From Ignatzschineria sp. (GTDB lineage: Bacteria; Pseudomonadota; Gammaproteobacteria; Cardiobacteriales; Wohlfahrtiimonadaceae): a DNA stretch of 58,091 nucleotides. Below, piece after piece: positions 16,285-24,576 of this stretch. The stretch lies in contig JASLFU010000019.1 in the NCBI GenBank assembly GCA_030150405.1, positions 1 through 58,091 on the forward strand, given 5' to 3'. Below the pieces are notes generated by a model. It had not been told where the DNA came from and did not search any database. It saw only the letters and a program-made list of their open reading frames with translations. Every line of letters starts with the position of its first letter. Positions within the stretch are counted from its first letter, which is position 1. The position numbers were made by a program, and so were the translations under genes.

Positions 16285-17502
16285 ATGAAAAAGAACATCA
16301 ACCAGAGTATAAATCAACCGCTGCAATGTTTAGGGGGGCTAACTGCTGCCCAGTTTTTGCGGGATTATTGGCAAAAAAAGCCTCTCTTTGTAAAGGGGGC
16401 TTTTCCTAATTTTGAAGATCCTCTTTCCGCCGATGAGATTGCGGGACTTGCTTTTGAGGAGTTTATCCCTTCCCGCTTTATTTTTGAGGAGGGGGGTGAG
16501 AGACCATGGGAGCTCAAGATGGGCCCCTTTTTTGAAGAGGATTTCGCCTCCCTTGCGGATAAGAAATGGATGCTAGTGGTCAATGATATTGAGAAATCGC
16601 TCCCCCATCTAAAATCTATGCTCGATCCTTTCCGCTTCATTCCGAATTGGCGTTTAGATGATCTTCAAGCAAGTCTTGGGGAAGATGGCGGGAGTGTCGG
16701 GGCTCACTGGGATGATTATGATGTCTTTCTTATTCAGGGAGAGGGCAAAAAGCGCTGGCAGATTAGTTATGATGAAGTGTCGGAAGATGATTTTGTTGAA
16801 GGGATCGATATCCGTTTAATTGAGCATTTTAAGCCAGACGAAGAGTGGCTAGTTGAGCCGGGCGATCTTCTCTATCTTCCCCCTAGAATTGGCCATTTTG
16901 GCATTAATATTGGCAGAAGTGTGACGTGGTCGGTCGGGTTTCGGGCTCCTAAGCATTCGGAGATGCTCCATGATTTTACTGGCTCCCTGCTTGAAGATAT
17001 TGCAGAAGATGCGCGCTTTACCGATCCTGATCTTACACAGGTCACCCAAATAGGGGAGCTCGATGACCTTGCAGTTGAGCGGGTTTCGAAGGTGATACAT
17101 CAATATTTAACGCTCAATCCCGAGGCGATTGCCCGTTGGTTTGGGCAGCATATTACAGAGCCAAAACTCTTTCAGACCCCAGAGCCTCGAGCGGAACTTT
17201 ATAGTGCCGAAGCTTTGTCTCAACTCATCGCTGAGAAAGGGGAGTTAGAACGGCACCCCGGGATTACATTCCTCTACCGAGATATCAATGAGCGGCGCTA
17301 TCTATTTGCCGGGGGAGAGGAGTTCTCACTACCTGTTGAAGAGGGGGAGATCATTCGCATGATCTGCCAACATCCCGAGTTAACAGCGGGAATGATGGCG
17401 GCGCCGGTAGCTAGTTCAAAAGAGGTAGAGGCGCTAATTTTGCAGCTTGTGAATGATGGCTACTATTCTGATTATAGTGACGAGAGCGATGTCGATTTTT
17501 AG
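16285..17502 (+). CDS. roxA: Ribosomal oxygenase, JmjC/cupin type (RoxA/YcfD-like)
   Basis: The 405-residue protein is a 2-oxoglutarate and Fe(II) dependent oxygenase of the family that hydroxylates an arginine of ribosomal protein uL16. The iron-binding facial triad is visible: His141 and Asp143 in GAHWDDYDVFLIQG and His204 in RIGHFGINIG. The N-terminal substrate region (FLRDYWQKKPLFVKGAF) and the C-terminal winged-helix-like part (about 310-400) fit RoxA. Its length is slightly above the E. coli protein (373). It is followed by a DUF192 gene 36 bases downstream. The substrate is inferred from family only. Confidence 0.87.
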   Translation: MKKNINQSINQPLQCLGGLTAAQFLRDYWQKKPLFVKGAFPNFEDPLSADEIAGLAFEEFIPSRFIFEEGGERPWELKMGPFFEEDFASLADKKWMLVVNDIEKSLPHLKSMLDPFRFIPNWRLDDLQASLGEDGGSVGAHWDDYDVFLIQGEGKKRWQISYDEVSEDDFVEGIDIRLIEHFKPDEEWLVEPGDLLYLPPRIGHFGINIGRSVTWSVGFRAPKHSEMLHDFTGSLLEDIAEDARFTDPDLTQVTQIGELDDLAVERVSKVIHQYLTLNPEAIARWFGQHITEPKLFQTPEPRAELYSAEALSQLIAEKGELERHPGITFLYRDINERRYLFAGGEEFSLPVEEGEIIRMICQHPELTAGMMAAPVASSKEVEALILQLVNDGYYSDYSDESDVDF

Positions 17503-17538
17503 CGTTATCAGTAAGTAGAAAGGATTAGAGTTAAAGAG

Positions 17539-18006
17539 ATGGGAATTTTACGATTATTACTTATTGGAATTTTAAGTTTAAGTGTGGCGAATGCGGAGCT
17601 CTATCGGGAGTTGCGAATGAAGCATCATCAATCAGGCTTGCCACTGGCTATGATGCAGGTGGGAGAGGAGCAGGTTAAGGTAGAGCTTGCAGAGAGTGAC
17701 GAGGCGCAGATTCGTGGACTTATGGAGCGCCGTATTTTACCTCGAAATATGGGGATGCTCTTTCTCTTTAAGGAGGAGAAACCACGCTCGTTTTGGATGA
17801 AAAACACCAAAATTCCACTTGATATTATCTATATCGATGGCGAGGGCGTTATTGTGGATATTGTCTATGCAGAACCTTGTTTAGCCAATCCTTGCCCCTC
17901 TTATCCCAGCCGAAAGCCTGCTCAATATGTACTAGAGATTAATGGGGGCTTAGCTGAGGAGTTTGGCGTTAAAGTGGGGGATAGCCTCATCCGGAAGCTG
18001 AATTAG
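17539..18006 (+). CDS. DUF192 family exported protein
   Basis: The 155-residue protein has a short N-terminal signal peptide (LLLIGILSLSVANA). The DUF192 domain follows, recognised by QIRGLMERRILPRNMGMLFLF and SFWMKNTKIPLDIIYIDGEG with later paired Cys (CLANPCPSYPS). The family folds as a small beta barrel and is common in bacteria and archaea, with no settled biochemical role. It lies 36 bases after the ribosomal oxygenase gene and probably shares its transcript. The Cys pair fits a periplasmic protein. Confidence 0.85.
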   Translation: MGILRLLLIGILSLSVANAELYRELRMKHHQSGLPLAMMQVGEEQVKVELAESDEAQIRGLMERRILPRNMGMLFLFKEEKPRSFWMKNTKIPLDIIYIDGEGVIVDIVYAEPCLANPCPSYPSRKPAQYVLEINGGLAEEFGVKVGDSLIRKLN

Positions 18007-18007
18007 T

Positions 18008-18036
18008 TTGGTTATTTATGCAAACCGTACTATAAT
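18008..18036 (+). promoter_or_regulatory. Predicted sigma-70 promoter of rpsO
   Basis: TTGGTT (18008-18013) and a perfect TATAAT (18031-18036) are 17 bases apart. The predicted start is about 60 bases before the rpsO ATG and lies immediately after the DUF192 stop. Confidence 0.75.
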
Positions 18037-18100
18037 GCCGGCAGAGTAAATGCTGTCATCGCCATTGACACTTTTATAATTATTTGGAGTTTAAGTTTTT

Positions 18101-18367
18101 ATGTTAACAACTGAGAAGAAAGCAGAAATTATTGCAGAATATGGTCGTGGCACGAACGATACAGGTTCGCCTGAAGTTCAGGTTGCACTTTTAACTGCAA
18201 ACATTAACGCATTGCAAGCACACTTTGCAGACCATAAGAAGGATCATCACTCACGTCGTGGTCTTTTACAGATGGTAAACAAGCGTCGTAAACTGCTTAA
18301 CTACCTAAAAGCAAAAGATTTAGGTCGTTATCAAGATTTAATTCAGCGTCTATCGTTACGTCGTTAA
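18101..18367 (+). CDS. rpsO: 30S ribosomal protein S15 (uS15)
   Basis: The 88-residue protein is full-length S15, a primary 16S rRNA binding protein of the small-subunit platform. The sequence GTNDTGSPEVQVALLT, the HFADHKKDHHSRRGLLQMVNKRR helix-turn region (split here for length) and the C-terminal LRR end are diagnostic. A TTTGGAGT site precedes the ATG. It is followed by a terminator and then pnp, the usual order; in E. coli S15 represses its own mRNA, which could also hold here. Confidence 0.97.
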   Translation: MLTTEKKAEIIAEYGRGTNDTGSPEVQVALLTANINALQAHFADHKKDHHSRRGLLQMVNKRRKLLNYLKAKDLGRYQDLIQRLSLRR

Positions 18368-18450
18368 TCGATCGATAGTATGCAGAAAAAGGTGAATGAA
18401 ACGGCTCCATTATCTTTATATTGGGTGCATTCTTCACTTTAGAAAAAGAT

Positions 18451-18478
18451 ACCCTCGCTCTTTTGGCGGGGGTTTTTT
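18451..18478 (+). terminator. Rho-independent terminator after rpsO
   Basis: A stem ACCCTCGCT / GGCGGGGGT (with G-T pairs) and a short T-rich loop is followed by six T residues, about 85 bases after the rpsO stop. Confidence 0.85.
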
Positions 18479-18511
18479 GTTATCTTGCTTTAGATAAAAG
18501 CAATAAATTCG

Positions 18512-18555
18512 GGGCACTGCTTAAGATCTTTTTAAGGAGATTTTAAGCAGTTCCC
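18512..18555 (+). promoter_or_regulatory. Long leader hairpin upstream of pnp (candidate RNase III autoregulation site)
   Basis: Bases 18512-18529 pair with 18538-18555 to form an 18-bp helix with a single mismatch (18515/18552) and one G-T pair, closed by an 8-base loop. It lies 56 bases before the pnp start. In E. coli, RNase III cleaves a leader hairpin of pnp and PNPase then degrades its own message; position and shape suggest the same here, which is inference. Confidence 0.75.
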
Positions 18556-18611
18556 TTCTAAACATTATTGCTCTTTATTTGAAGCGAGAGTTTAAGTAGT
18601 AAGAGGAAATT

Positions 18612-20708
18612 ATGGAATTAAAATTAGAAGCTATTAAGCAAGAGTTTACCTTCGGTGGTCGTACAGTAACGATCGAAACCGCAGAGATCGCACGTCAAGC
18701 GACTGCAGCAGTAATGGTAGATATTGAAGGAACAAGTGTTTTTGTGACCTGTGTGGCGTCACGTTCGGCAGATCCTAGCCGTGACTTCTTCCCCTTAACG
18801 GTAGATTACCAAGAGCGCACTTACGCTGCAGGAAAGATCCCCGGGGGATTCTTCCGCCGTGAGGGTCGTCCATCTGAGCATGAGATTTTAGTTTCCCGTT
18901 TAATCGACCGCCCTGTACGTCCGCTCTTCCACGAAGCGTTTAAAAATGAAGTACAAATTATCGCAACGGTGATGTCTATTAATCCTGAGATTGCTACTGA
19001 TATCGTGGCGCTCATTGGGGCATCAGCAGCGCTTTCTATCTCGGGTTTACCTTTTAATGGCCCTATCGGTGCTGTTCGTGTGGGTTATAAAGATGGCGAG
19101 TATCAAATTAACCCTACGCTTTCGGAGCTTAAAGAATCGGATCTTGATCTAGTGGTTGCCGGTACAGAATCTGCTGTTTTAATGGTGGAGTCAGAGGCGA
19201 ATCTTCTCTCTGAGGAGGTGATGCTCGGCGCGGTCATGCATGGTCATGAAGCGATGCAAGTTGTGATCGATAATATTAAAGAGCTTGCCGATAAGGTGGA
19301 TGCAGAAGCTTTCCCATTTGAAGTACCAGAACCCAATCAAGCACTTATCGAAGCTGTGGAAAATGTGGTACGTGCCGATTTAGAAGCCGCGTTTAAGATT
19401 ACGGTTAAACAAGATCGTGCAAATGCGATTGCAGAGGCGCGTGATAAGGCGGTTGATGCTTTAGTAACAGATGAAGAAGAGAGCTACACGGCAGCAGAGG
19501 TTACTGCGGTGGTGAGTGATATTAGCTCTGACATTGTGCGGACTCAGGTGGTTTCAGGTCAGCCTCGAATTGATGGCCGAGATACAACTACAGTGCGTCC
19601 TATTGAATCGAAAGTGGGCGTTTTAGCACGTACACATGGCTCTGCTCTCTTTACCCGTGGGGAGACGCAAGCGCTTGTAGTTGCAACGCTAGGTACAGAG
19701 CGTGACGCACAGATTATCGATGCGTTAGAAGGAGAGTATAAAGATAACTTTATGCTTCATTACAACTTCCCCCCTTATTCTGTTGGGGAGACAGGGCGTG
19801 TAGGTTCGCCAAAACGTCGTGAAATTGGACATGGTCGCTTAGCAAAGCGGGGTGTTCAGGCGGTTATGCCGAATATGGAAGAGTATCCATACACGATCCG
19901 TGTGGTCTCTGAAATTACAGAATCCAATGGTTCGAGCTCAATGGCTTCGGTCTGTGGAACATCGCTTGCTTTAATGGATGCTGGTGTACCGCTTAAAGCG
20001 CCTGTAGCAGGTGTTGCGATGGGGCTTATTAAAGAGGGTGATGATTACGCAGTCTTAACCGATATCTTAGGTGATGAAGATCATCTCGGTGATATGGACT
20101 TTAAAGTTGCGGGTACAGAAACAGGTATCACAGCTTTACAGATGGATATTAAGATCGATGGCATCACTAAAGAGATTATGCAGCAAGCGCTCTCCCAAGC
20201 GAAAGATGCGCGCCTCCATATTCTTGGTGAGATGAATAAGGTGATCAGTGAATCGCGTGATTCGATCTCGGAGTTTGCACCTCGCATCACAACAATCCGT
20301 ATTAATCCCGATAAGATCCGTGATGTGATCGGGAAGGGTGGTGTAACGATTCGCGCAATTACTGAAGAGACTGGCGCAATTATTGAGATTGAAGATTCAG
20401 GCGAAGTCCGTATCTCTGCGGTGAATAATGATCAAGCAGTAGCTGCGAAGAAGCGTATCGAAGAGATCACTGCGGATATTGAGATTGGTTCAGTTTATGA
20501 AGCGCCCATTGTTCGTATTATGGACTTTGGTGCTTTTGTGAATTTACGTCCTGGTCAAGATGGTATGGTTCACGTTTCTCAAATTCCGGCGGAAGAGCGC
20601 ATCCAAAATGTGGGTGATTACCTCGAAGTTGGTCAAGTGGTGAAGGTGAAAGTTCTTGAGATTGATCGTCAAGGCCGTATCCGCTTAACGATGAAGGATG
20701 TGGAGTAG
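18612..20708 (+). CDS. pnp: Polyribonucleotide nucleotidyltransferase (PNPase)
   Basis: The 698-residue enzyme degrades RNA from the 3' end by phosphorolysis and joins the degradosome in many bacteria. Two RNase PH-like domains are seen (about 10-230 with RSADPSRDFFPLTVDYQER and GGFFRREGRPSEHE; about 310-545 with FTRGETQALV and HYNFPPYSVGETGR, and catalytic Asp in LGDEDHLGDMDFKVAG). A KH domain (RDVIGKGGVTIRAITEETG, about 560-600) and an S1 domain (about 622-695) follow. Length is typical. Expression is probably governed by the long leader hairpin upstream. Confidence 0.97.
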   Translation: MELKLEAIKQEFTFGGRTVTIETAEIARQATAAVMVDIEGTSVFVTCVASRSADPSRDFFPLTVDYQERTYAAGKIPGGFFRREGRPSEHEILVSRLIDRPVRPLFHEAFKNEVQIIATVMSINPEIATDIVALIGASAALSISGLPFNGPIGAVRVGYKDGEYQINPTLSELKESDLDLVVAGTESAVLMVESEANLLSEEVMLGAVMHGHEAMQVVIDNIKELADKVDAEAFPFEVPEPNQALIEAVENVVRADLEAAFKITVKQDRANAIAEARDKAVDALVTDEEESYTAAEVTAVVSDISSDIVRTQVVSGQPRIDGRDTTTVRPIESKVGVLARTHGSALFTRGETQALVVATLGTERDAQIIDALEGEYKDNFMLHYNFPPYSVGETGRVGSPKRREIGHGRLAKRGVQAVMPNMEEYPYTIRVVSEITESNGSSSMASVCGTSLALMDAGVPLKAPVAGVAMGLIKEGDDYAVLTDILGDEDHLGDMDFKVAGTETGITALQMDIKIDGITKEIMQQALSQAKDARLHILGEMNKVISESRDSISEFAPRITTIRINPDKIRDVIGKGGVTIRAITEETGAIIEIEDSGEVRISAVNNDQAVAAKKRIEEITADIEIGSVYEAPIVRIMDFGAFVNLRPGQDGMVHVSQIPAEERIQNVGDYLEVGQVVKVKVLEIDRQGRIRLTMKDVE

Positions 20709-20771
20709 TCTCCTCTTTGGTCTAAATAGTTGTAAAATAGATCGCTTTTAAGCCTCATCTTAAAAGTGCAA

Positions 20772-20810
20772 AAAGCCCTGAATAATCGAAGATTGTTGAG
20801 GGCTTTTTTT
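20772..20810 (+). terminator. Rho-independent terminator after pnp
   Basis: AAGCCCT pairs with AGGGCTT, and the inner AATAATC pairs with GATTGTT around a GAA loop, with one mismatch in between. A run of T follows. It separates pnp from smpB. Confidence 0.87.
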
Positions 20811-20873
20811 ATCGGCTATAATAGAGCCATTATCGCTAAACTTACGAAAAAATTTATAGAGCAAGGATGATGA

Positions 20874-21353
20874 ATGTCTAAAAAGAAGAAAAAATCCGGG
20901 GGCGCGCAAATAGCGAAAAATCGCCGAGCTTTTCATGAATATTTTATTGAAGAGCGCTTTGAAGCCGGTATTGAGCTTTACGGCTGGGAGGTTAAGAGCT
21001 TAAGAGAAGGCAAGGCGCAACTGCAAGAGGCTTATGTCTATATTCGTGATGGAGAGGTTTATCTCTTAGGTGCGCATATCTCGCCTCTTCTCTCAGCATC
21101 GAGCCATGTGCGGGCAGATTCAACTCGCACCCGCAAACTCCTGCTACATCGGTATGAGATTGATCGTTTAATCGGAGCTGTAGATCAGAAGGGTTTTACC
21201 ATTGTGCCTTTAAGTCTCTACTGGAAGCGGGGATTAGCGAAAATTGAGATCGGCTTAGCTAAGGGTAAGAAGGCTCACGATAAACGTGCAACCCTTAAAG
21301 AGCGAGATTGGAATCGTGAAAAGCAGCGACTCTTACGCCATTCACAAAATTAA
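20874..21353 (+). CDS. smpB: SsrA-binding protein SmpB
   Basis: The 159-residue protein binds tmRNA and brings it to stalled ribosomes in trans-translation. Family marks are IAKNRRAFHEYFIEERFEAG, ELYGWEVKSLREGKAQL, the LLLHRYEIDRL turn and the basic C-terminal tail (KKAHDKRATLKERDWNREK) that enters the empty mRNA channel. The start MSKKKKKS is accepted from an AAGGATG site. Its RNA partner ssrA begins about 36.6 kb away at the other end of the window, so the two are not adjacent here. Confidence 0.96.
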   Translation: MSKKKKKSGGAQIAKNRRAFHEYFIEERFEAGIELYGWEVKSLREGKAQLQEAYVYIRDGEVYLLGAHISPLLSASSHVRADSTRTRKLLLHRYEIDRLIGAVDQKGFTIVPLSLYWKRGLAKIEIGLAKGKKAHDKRATLKERDWNREKQRLLRHSQN

Positions 21354-21454
21354 GGACTTCTCTTTTTAGGGCTGACTCTAGTAGAGTGAGAGAAAGCTGA
21401 ATTTTAAAGCGTAATAATAACAACGATAATAATGATAAAAGCGAGGAGAATTTT

Positions 21455-22411
21455 ATGTCGAAGAGAAAGATTGTTTTTTTAGATCAAGGGACATTGAGCC
21501 GAGTAACGCTTAATTTTGATTTCCCCTTTGAGATGACAAATATTGAAAACTGCCCTCCAGAAAAGGTGAGCGAAGCATTGCAAGGCCATGAGATCGCGAT
21601 TACCAATAAAGTGGCGATCGATCGTGCGATGATGGAGGCTAACCCGCAACTTAAGCTCATTGCAGTAGCGGCCACAGGTTTTAATATTATCGATATTGAC
21701 GCGGCGAAGGAGCTCGGCATTACGGTTTGTAATGTTGCGGATTATAGTACGATTGCTGTGGCAGAGCACGCCTTTATGATGATGATCTCTTTAATGCACC
21801 GCCTTCCTCTGTATGAGGCAAGAATGCGGGAGGGGGCATGGCAGAAATCACCTTTCTTTAGCATTTTTGCAGAGCCTATTTTTGAGCTTAAAGGGAAAAA
21901 GCTTGGGATTGTGGGGAAGGGGAGCATCGGTTCTCAGCTTGCGAAATATGCTGAAAGCTTTGGGATGGAGGTGCTCTTTTCTGAGCGAAAGGGAGCAGAC
22001 TCTATTCGGGAGGGCTATCACTCATTTGAAGAGGTTTTAACCAGTGCAGATGTCTACTCTATTCACGCCCCCATGACGCCAGAGACCAATAATATGATTG
22101 GAAAAGAGGAGCTTGCGCGAATGAAAGAGGGCGTTATTCTCATTAATGTGAGCCGAGGAGGCTTAATTAATGAGCAAGCGCTTGCGGATGCACTACGAGA
22201 GGGTAGAGTAGGTGGGGCGGGGGTAGATGTTTTGACAACAGAGCCGCCAAAGCCGGATAACCCTCTACTTGCCCAAGATTTGGGGAACTTCATCATTACG
22301 CCTCATACTGCCTGGGCAAGTGAAGAAGCGGTACAAAATCTTGTGGGAATTTTAGAGAATAATATTAATCAATTTGTAGCAGGGAAACCTGTAAACGTGG
22401 TGAATTTATAA
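21455..22411 (+). CDS. D-2-hydroxyacid dehydrogenase (glycerate/hydroxypyruvate reductase type)
   Basis: The 318-residue enzyme belongs to the NAD(P)-dependent D-isomer 2-hydroxyacid dehydrogenase family. The Rossmann motif KLGIVGKGSIGSQLAKYAE lies at about residues 149-167, and the catalytic Arg (INVSRGGLINE), Glu (VDVLTTEPP region) and His (ITPHTAWAS) are visible. The nearest described functional group seems to be the glycerate dehydrogenase/hydroxypyruvate reductase branch (HprA-like), but substrate preference cannot be fixed from sequence. The stop overlaps the start of the next gene by one base (TAATG), so the two are coupled. Confidence 0.87.
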   Translation: MSKRKIVFLDQGTLSRVTLNFDFPFEMTNIENCPPEKVSEALQGHEIAITNKVAIDRAMMEANPQLKLIAVAATGFNIIDIDAAKELGITVCNVADYSTIAVAEHAFMMMISLMHRLPLYEARMREGAWQKSPFFSIFAEPIFELKGKKLGIVGKGSIGSQLAKYAESFGMEVLFSERKGADSIREGYHSFEEVLTSADVYSIHAPMTPETNNMIGKEELARMKEGVILINVSRGGLINEQALADALREGRVGGAGVDVLTTEPPKPDNPLLAQDLGNFIITPHTAWASEEAVQNLVGILENNINQFVAGKPVNVVNL

Positions 22412-22785
22412 TGGGAGCATATTTAGGATTGAAGCATAGCCATATGTTGCTAGCCTATATTTCAATCATCTTTTTTAATGTACGTTTTTGGAAATATTTT
22501 TACACAACGCGCCCTACGTGGGTGAGAGTCGCCCCCCATATTATCGATACGCTCTTAATTGTACTCGGTATTTCTGTAGCGGTGATTTTGCGTATTAATC
22601 CGTTTGGTGAAGGGGGTGGATGGCTCGGGCTTAAGATCCTTTTCCTGCTTGGCTATATTGGATTTGGTGTTGTCGCTATGAAGCAGCGATATGTTTTATC
22701 AACCCGTTTAGTTGCTTATTTAATGGCCAACTTTATGGCGATGGCAATGGTCTATCTTGTCATAATGAAGCCTTATATCTTTTAA
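22411..22785 (+). CDS. SirB2-family inner-membrane protein
   Basis: The 124-residue protein has four hydrophobic segments (about 10-30, 45-62, 70-88 and 100-120) and the conserved LKHSHMLLAYIS start that marks the SirB2 family, along with a PHIIDTLLI motif. SirB was named from a locus affecting Salmonella invasion gene expression, but the molecular role of the family is not known. It starts inside the stop of the dehydrogenase gene (TAATG) and is probably translated by coupling. Confidence 0.8.
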   Translation: MGAYLGLKHSHMLLAYISIIFFNVRFWKYFYTTRPTWVRVAPHIIDTLLIVLGISVAVILRINPFGEGGGWLGLKILFLLGYIGFGVVAMKQRYVLSTRLVAYLMANFMAMAMVYLVIMKPYIF

Positions 22786-22829
22786 TTGAAAAAGAAAATG
22801 TTCTTTTTGCGCTATTGTTGCTCAGGGAG

Positions 22830-22857
22830 TTGACCGGCAGGAATAGCGCGCTATAAT
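22830..22857 (+). promoter_or_regulatory. Predicted sigma-70 promoter of tRNA-Arg
   Basis: TTGACC (22830-22835) and a perfect TATAAT (22852-22857) are separated by 16 bases, with the tRNA beginning 20 bases after the -10 box. Confidence 0.85.
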
Positions 22858-22876
22858 ACATATCTTCAATGACGAA

Positions 22877-22953
22877 GCGCCCATAGCTCAGCTGGATAGA
22901 GTACCTGGCTACGAACCAGGCGGTCGGAGGTTCGAATCCTTCTGGGCGCGCCA
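22877..22953 (+). tRNA. tRNA-Arg (anticodon ACG)
   Basis: A full cloverleaf can be drawn. The acceptor GCGCCCA pairs with TGGGCGC, the D arm includes AGCTCAGCTGGATAGAG, the anticodon stem CCTGG/CCAGG encloses CTACGAA with anticodon ACG, and the T arm is GGAGG-TTCGAAT-CCTTC. The CCA end is encoded. Adenosine 34 is expected to be edited to inosine by TadA to read CGU, CGC and CGA. Confidence 0.97.
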
Positions 22954-22962
22954 TATTGAGAG

Positions 22963-22993
22963 AATCCCCTAACTTCGGTTAGGGGATTTTTTT
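22963..22993 (+). terminator. Rho-independent terminator of tRNA-Arg
   Basis: AATCCCCTAAC pairs with GTTAGGGGATT around a TTCG tetraloop, followed by a T-run, 10 bases after the tRNA. Confidence 0.93.
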
Positions 22994-23074
22994 GTGCCTT
23001 GTTTTTTATTTTTATTAAAGTTTCTGATATTTAAAGTTCCCGAAAAGCTGTGGTTCTATTAAAAGAGAGAGCAA

Positions 23075-23098
23075 TAAAAAAACCTCCCGAGGGAGGCT
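23075..23098 (-). terminator. Rho-independent terminator of the 68-residue gene
   Basis: On the minus strand GCCTCC and GGAGG form a short GC-rich stem with a CTCG loop followed by seven T residues, about 35 bases after the stop of the minus-strand small gene. Confidence 0.8.
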
Positions 23099-23130
23099 GT
23101 AAAGAGAGTATTGAACCTGTAACGATTTCT

Positions 23131-23337
23131 TTAACGATTAATCAGTTCATACTCATAACGGGGGCGATCGCCAATGCGATAATAGATGAAATCCTCTTGA
23201 TAGCTCTTTAAGAACTTATTACGCGCCTCTTCTGTAGAGAACCAGCGTTCTGCTGCAAAGTCATCCCCAAGGAGATTCGCTTTTCGCATAGGATCATGCT
23301 CAGGGAGAGTCATCCTTACACCATATTTCTTTTCCAT
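23131..23337 (-). CDS. Small hypothetical protein, 68 residues
   Basis: The frame has a good AAGGAAG ribosome site before its ATG and its own terminator, both arguing for a real gene. The product is soluble and charged, without signal peptide or membrane helix. It starts MEKKYGVRMTLPEHDPMRK and includes a WFSTEEARNKFLKSYQED segment reminiscent of a short alpha-beta fold with a sequence pattern common to small DUF proteins. No family is recognised with certainty. It is transcribed opposite to tRNA-Arg and in the same direction as moaA, which lies about 157 bases upstream of it. Confidence 0.65.
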   Translation of the reverse strand: MEKKYGVRMTLPEHDPMRKANLLGDDFAAERWFSTEEARNKFLKSYQEDFIYYRIGDRPRYEYELINR

Positions 23338-23494
23338 CGCTTGCTTCCTTTTTTATCTATTTAAATTTGAATAAATTTTATCGTGATTTTTTAATCACTA
23401 AATCAACCTGCTTTGTAAGAAGTATGCGTAATCTTTTTGCACTTATCAACTTAAGTGGTATCAGAGATTGATTTTATGCCGCTTGCTCTTTGGG

Positions 23495-24469
23495 TTAGCC
23501 CCCGGTCATGGACATAATGCGTTTAATTTTTGTTACATCGGTTCTAAATTCATGCTTTTGGGGTTTAAGGTCGATCGCTTCGCGGATGGCAGCTTGAAGC
23601 TCTTCATCCGAGCAGTTATCTCGCAACATTTCTCGCAGAGGATAGGCCTCATTTTGCCCTAAACACATATAGAGCGTGCCATCTACGGAGAGACGCACTC
23701 TGTTACAGGTATCGCAAAAATGTTGGCTCATCGGGGTGATAAGGCCAAATGTAAACTTGCCATCAGGGGATTCGTAATAGCGGGCAGGGCCTTGGCCAAG
23801 CTCTTTGGTGGAGTCGATCAGGCCATGTTTATCCCGTAGCTTTTCCAGAAGTTTGGTAAGATCACGCCCTTGGGTATTTTGGCCAGTGACCCCCATCGGC
23901 ATTGCTTCAATAAGACGCAAGATTAAGCCGTGCTCAATACAGAAGCTGATCATCTCATCAATATCTTGATCATTCACGCCCACCATAGGGACCATATTGA
24001 TTTTGATCGTCTCAAATCCGGCCTCTTTTGCGGCAAAGATCCCCTCTTTTACTTTGTTGATACAATCATTTCCCGTAATTTGATGAACGGTAGCGGGGTT
24101 GAGAGAGTCTAAGCTAATATTGAGCCGATCGAGTCCTGCACGCTTAAGATCATGAGCATGTTTAGAGAGTTGCGTAGCATTCGTGGTCATAGAGAGATCT
24201 TTGATGGTAGGAATTGTCTTGATCCGTTCGATCAGTTCTACGACATTTTTGCGCAACAAGGGCTCACCCCCTGTAATGCGGTAGTGATGCGTCCCCATGG
24301 CAGAAAACGCCCCAATTACACGCATAATCTCATCAAACGTGAGCCAGTTTTTGTTGACCTCAAATCCCTTAAATCCTTTCGGAATACAGTAAGTGCAACG
24401 CAGGTCGCAGCGATCAGTGACTGACACACGGACATAATCGATTTTTCGTCCAAATTGATCTATTAACAT
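23495..24469 (-). CDS. moaA: GTP 3',8-cyclase MoaA
   Basis: This radical SAM enzyme makes the first intermediate of molybdenum cofactor from GTP. The N-terminal cluster cysteines are in CDLRCTYC (residues 21, 25 and 28 from the chosen start), a second cluster motif FCDTCNRVRLS...MCLG lies near the C-terminus, and the protein ends in the diagnostic Gly-Gly of MSMTGG. The ATG at 24469 is preferred over the TTG at 24481 because AAAGGA, which lies between them, is properly spaced for the ATG; this gives 324 residues. No other moa, moe or mob gene is near. It lies downstream of oxyR on the same strand. Confidence 0.94.
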   Translation of the reverse strand: MLIDQFGRKIDYVRVSVTDRCDLRCTYCIPKGFKGFEVNKNWLTFDEIMRVIGAFSAMGTHHYRITGGEPLLRKNVVELIERIKTIPTIKDLSMTTNATQLSKHAHDLKRAGLDRLNISLDSLNPATVHQITGNDCINKVKEGIFAAKEAGFETIKINMVPMVGVNDQDIDEMISFCIEHGLILRLIEAMPMGVTGQNTQGRDLTKLLEKLRDKHGLIDSTKELGQGPARYYESPDGKFTFGLITPMSQHFCDTCNRVRLSVDGTLYMCLGQNEAYPLREMLRDNCSDEELQAAIREAIDLKPQKHEFRTDVTKIKRIMSMTGG

Positions 24470-24576
24470 ATGTCCTTTCAATAATTTTAAAGAGGCAAGC
24501 CTCTTAAATAATGGTGGTAAGCGGCGGAATTGTTTCTGTTCTTCTTAGTCTTTTTCTATGTTTATCAATTGAGATA

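Noticed and set aside
22760..22954. Minus-strand reading frame covering tRNA-Arg
   Set aside because: It is an artefact across a tRNA gene; the same kind of frame is often seen opposite tRNAs.
24470..24481. TTG start for moaA at 24481
   Set aside because: The ribosome site AAAGGA lies inside that extension and is properly spaced for the ATG at 24469.
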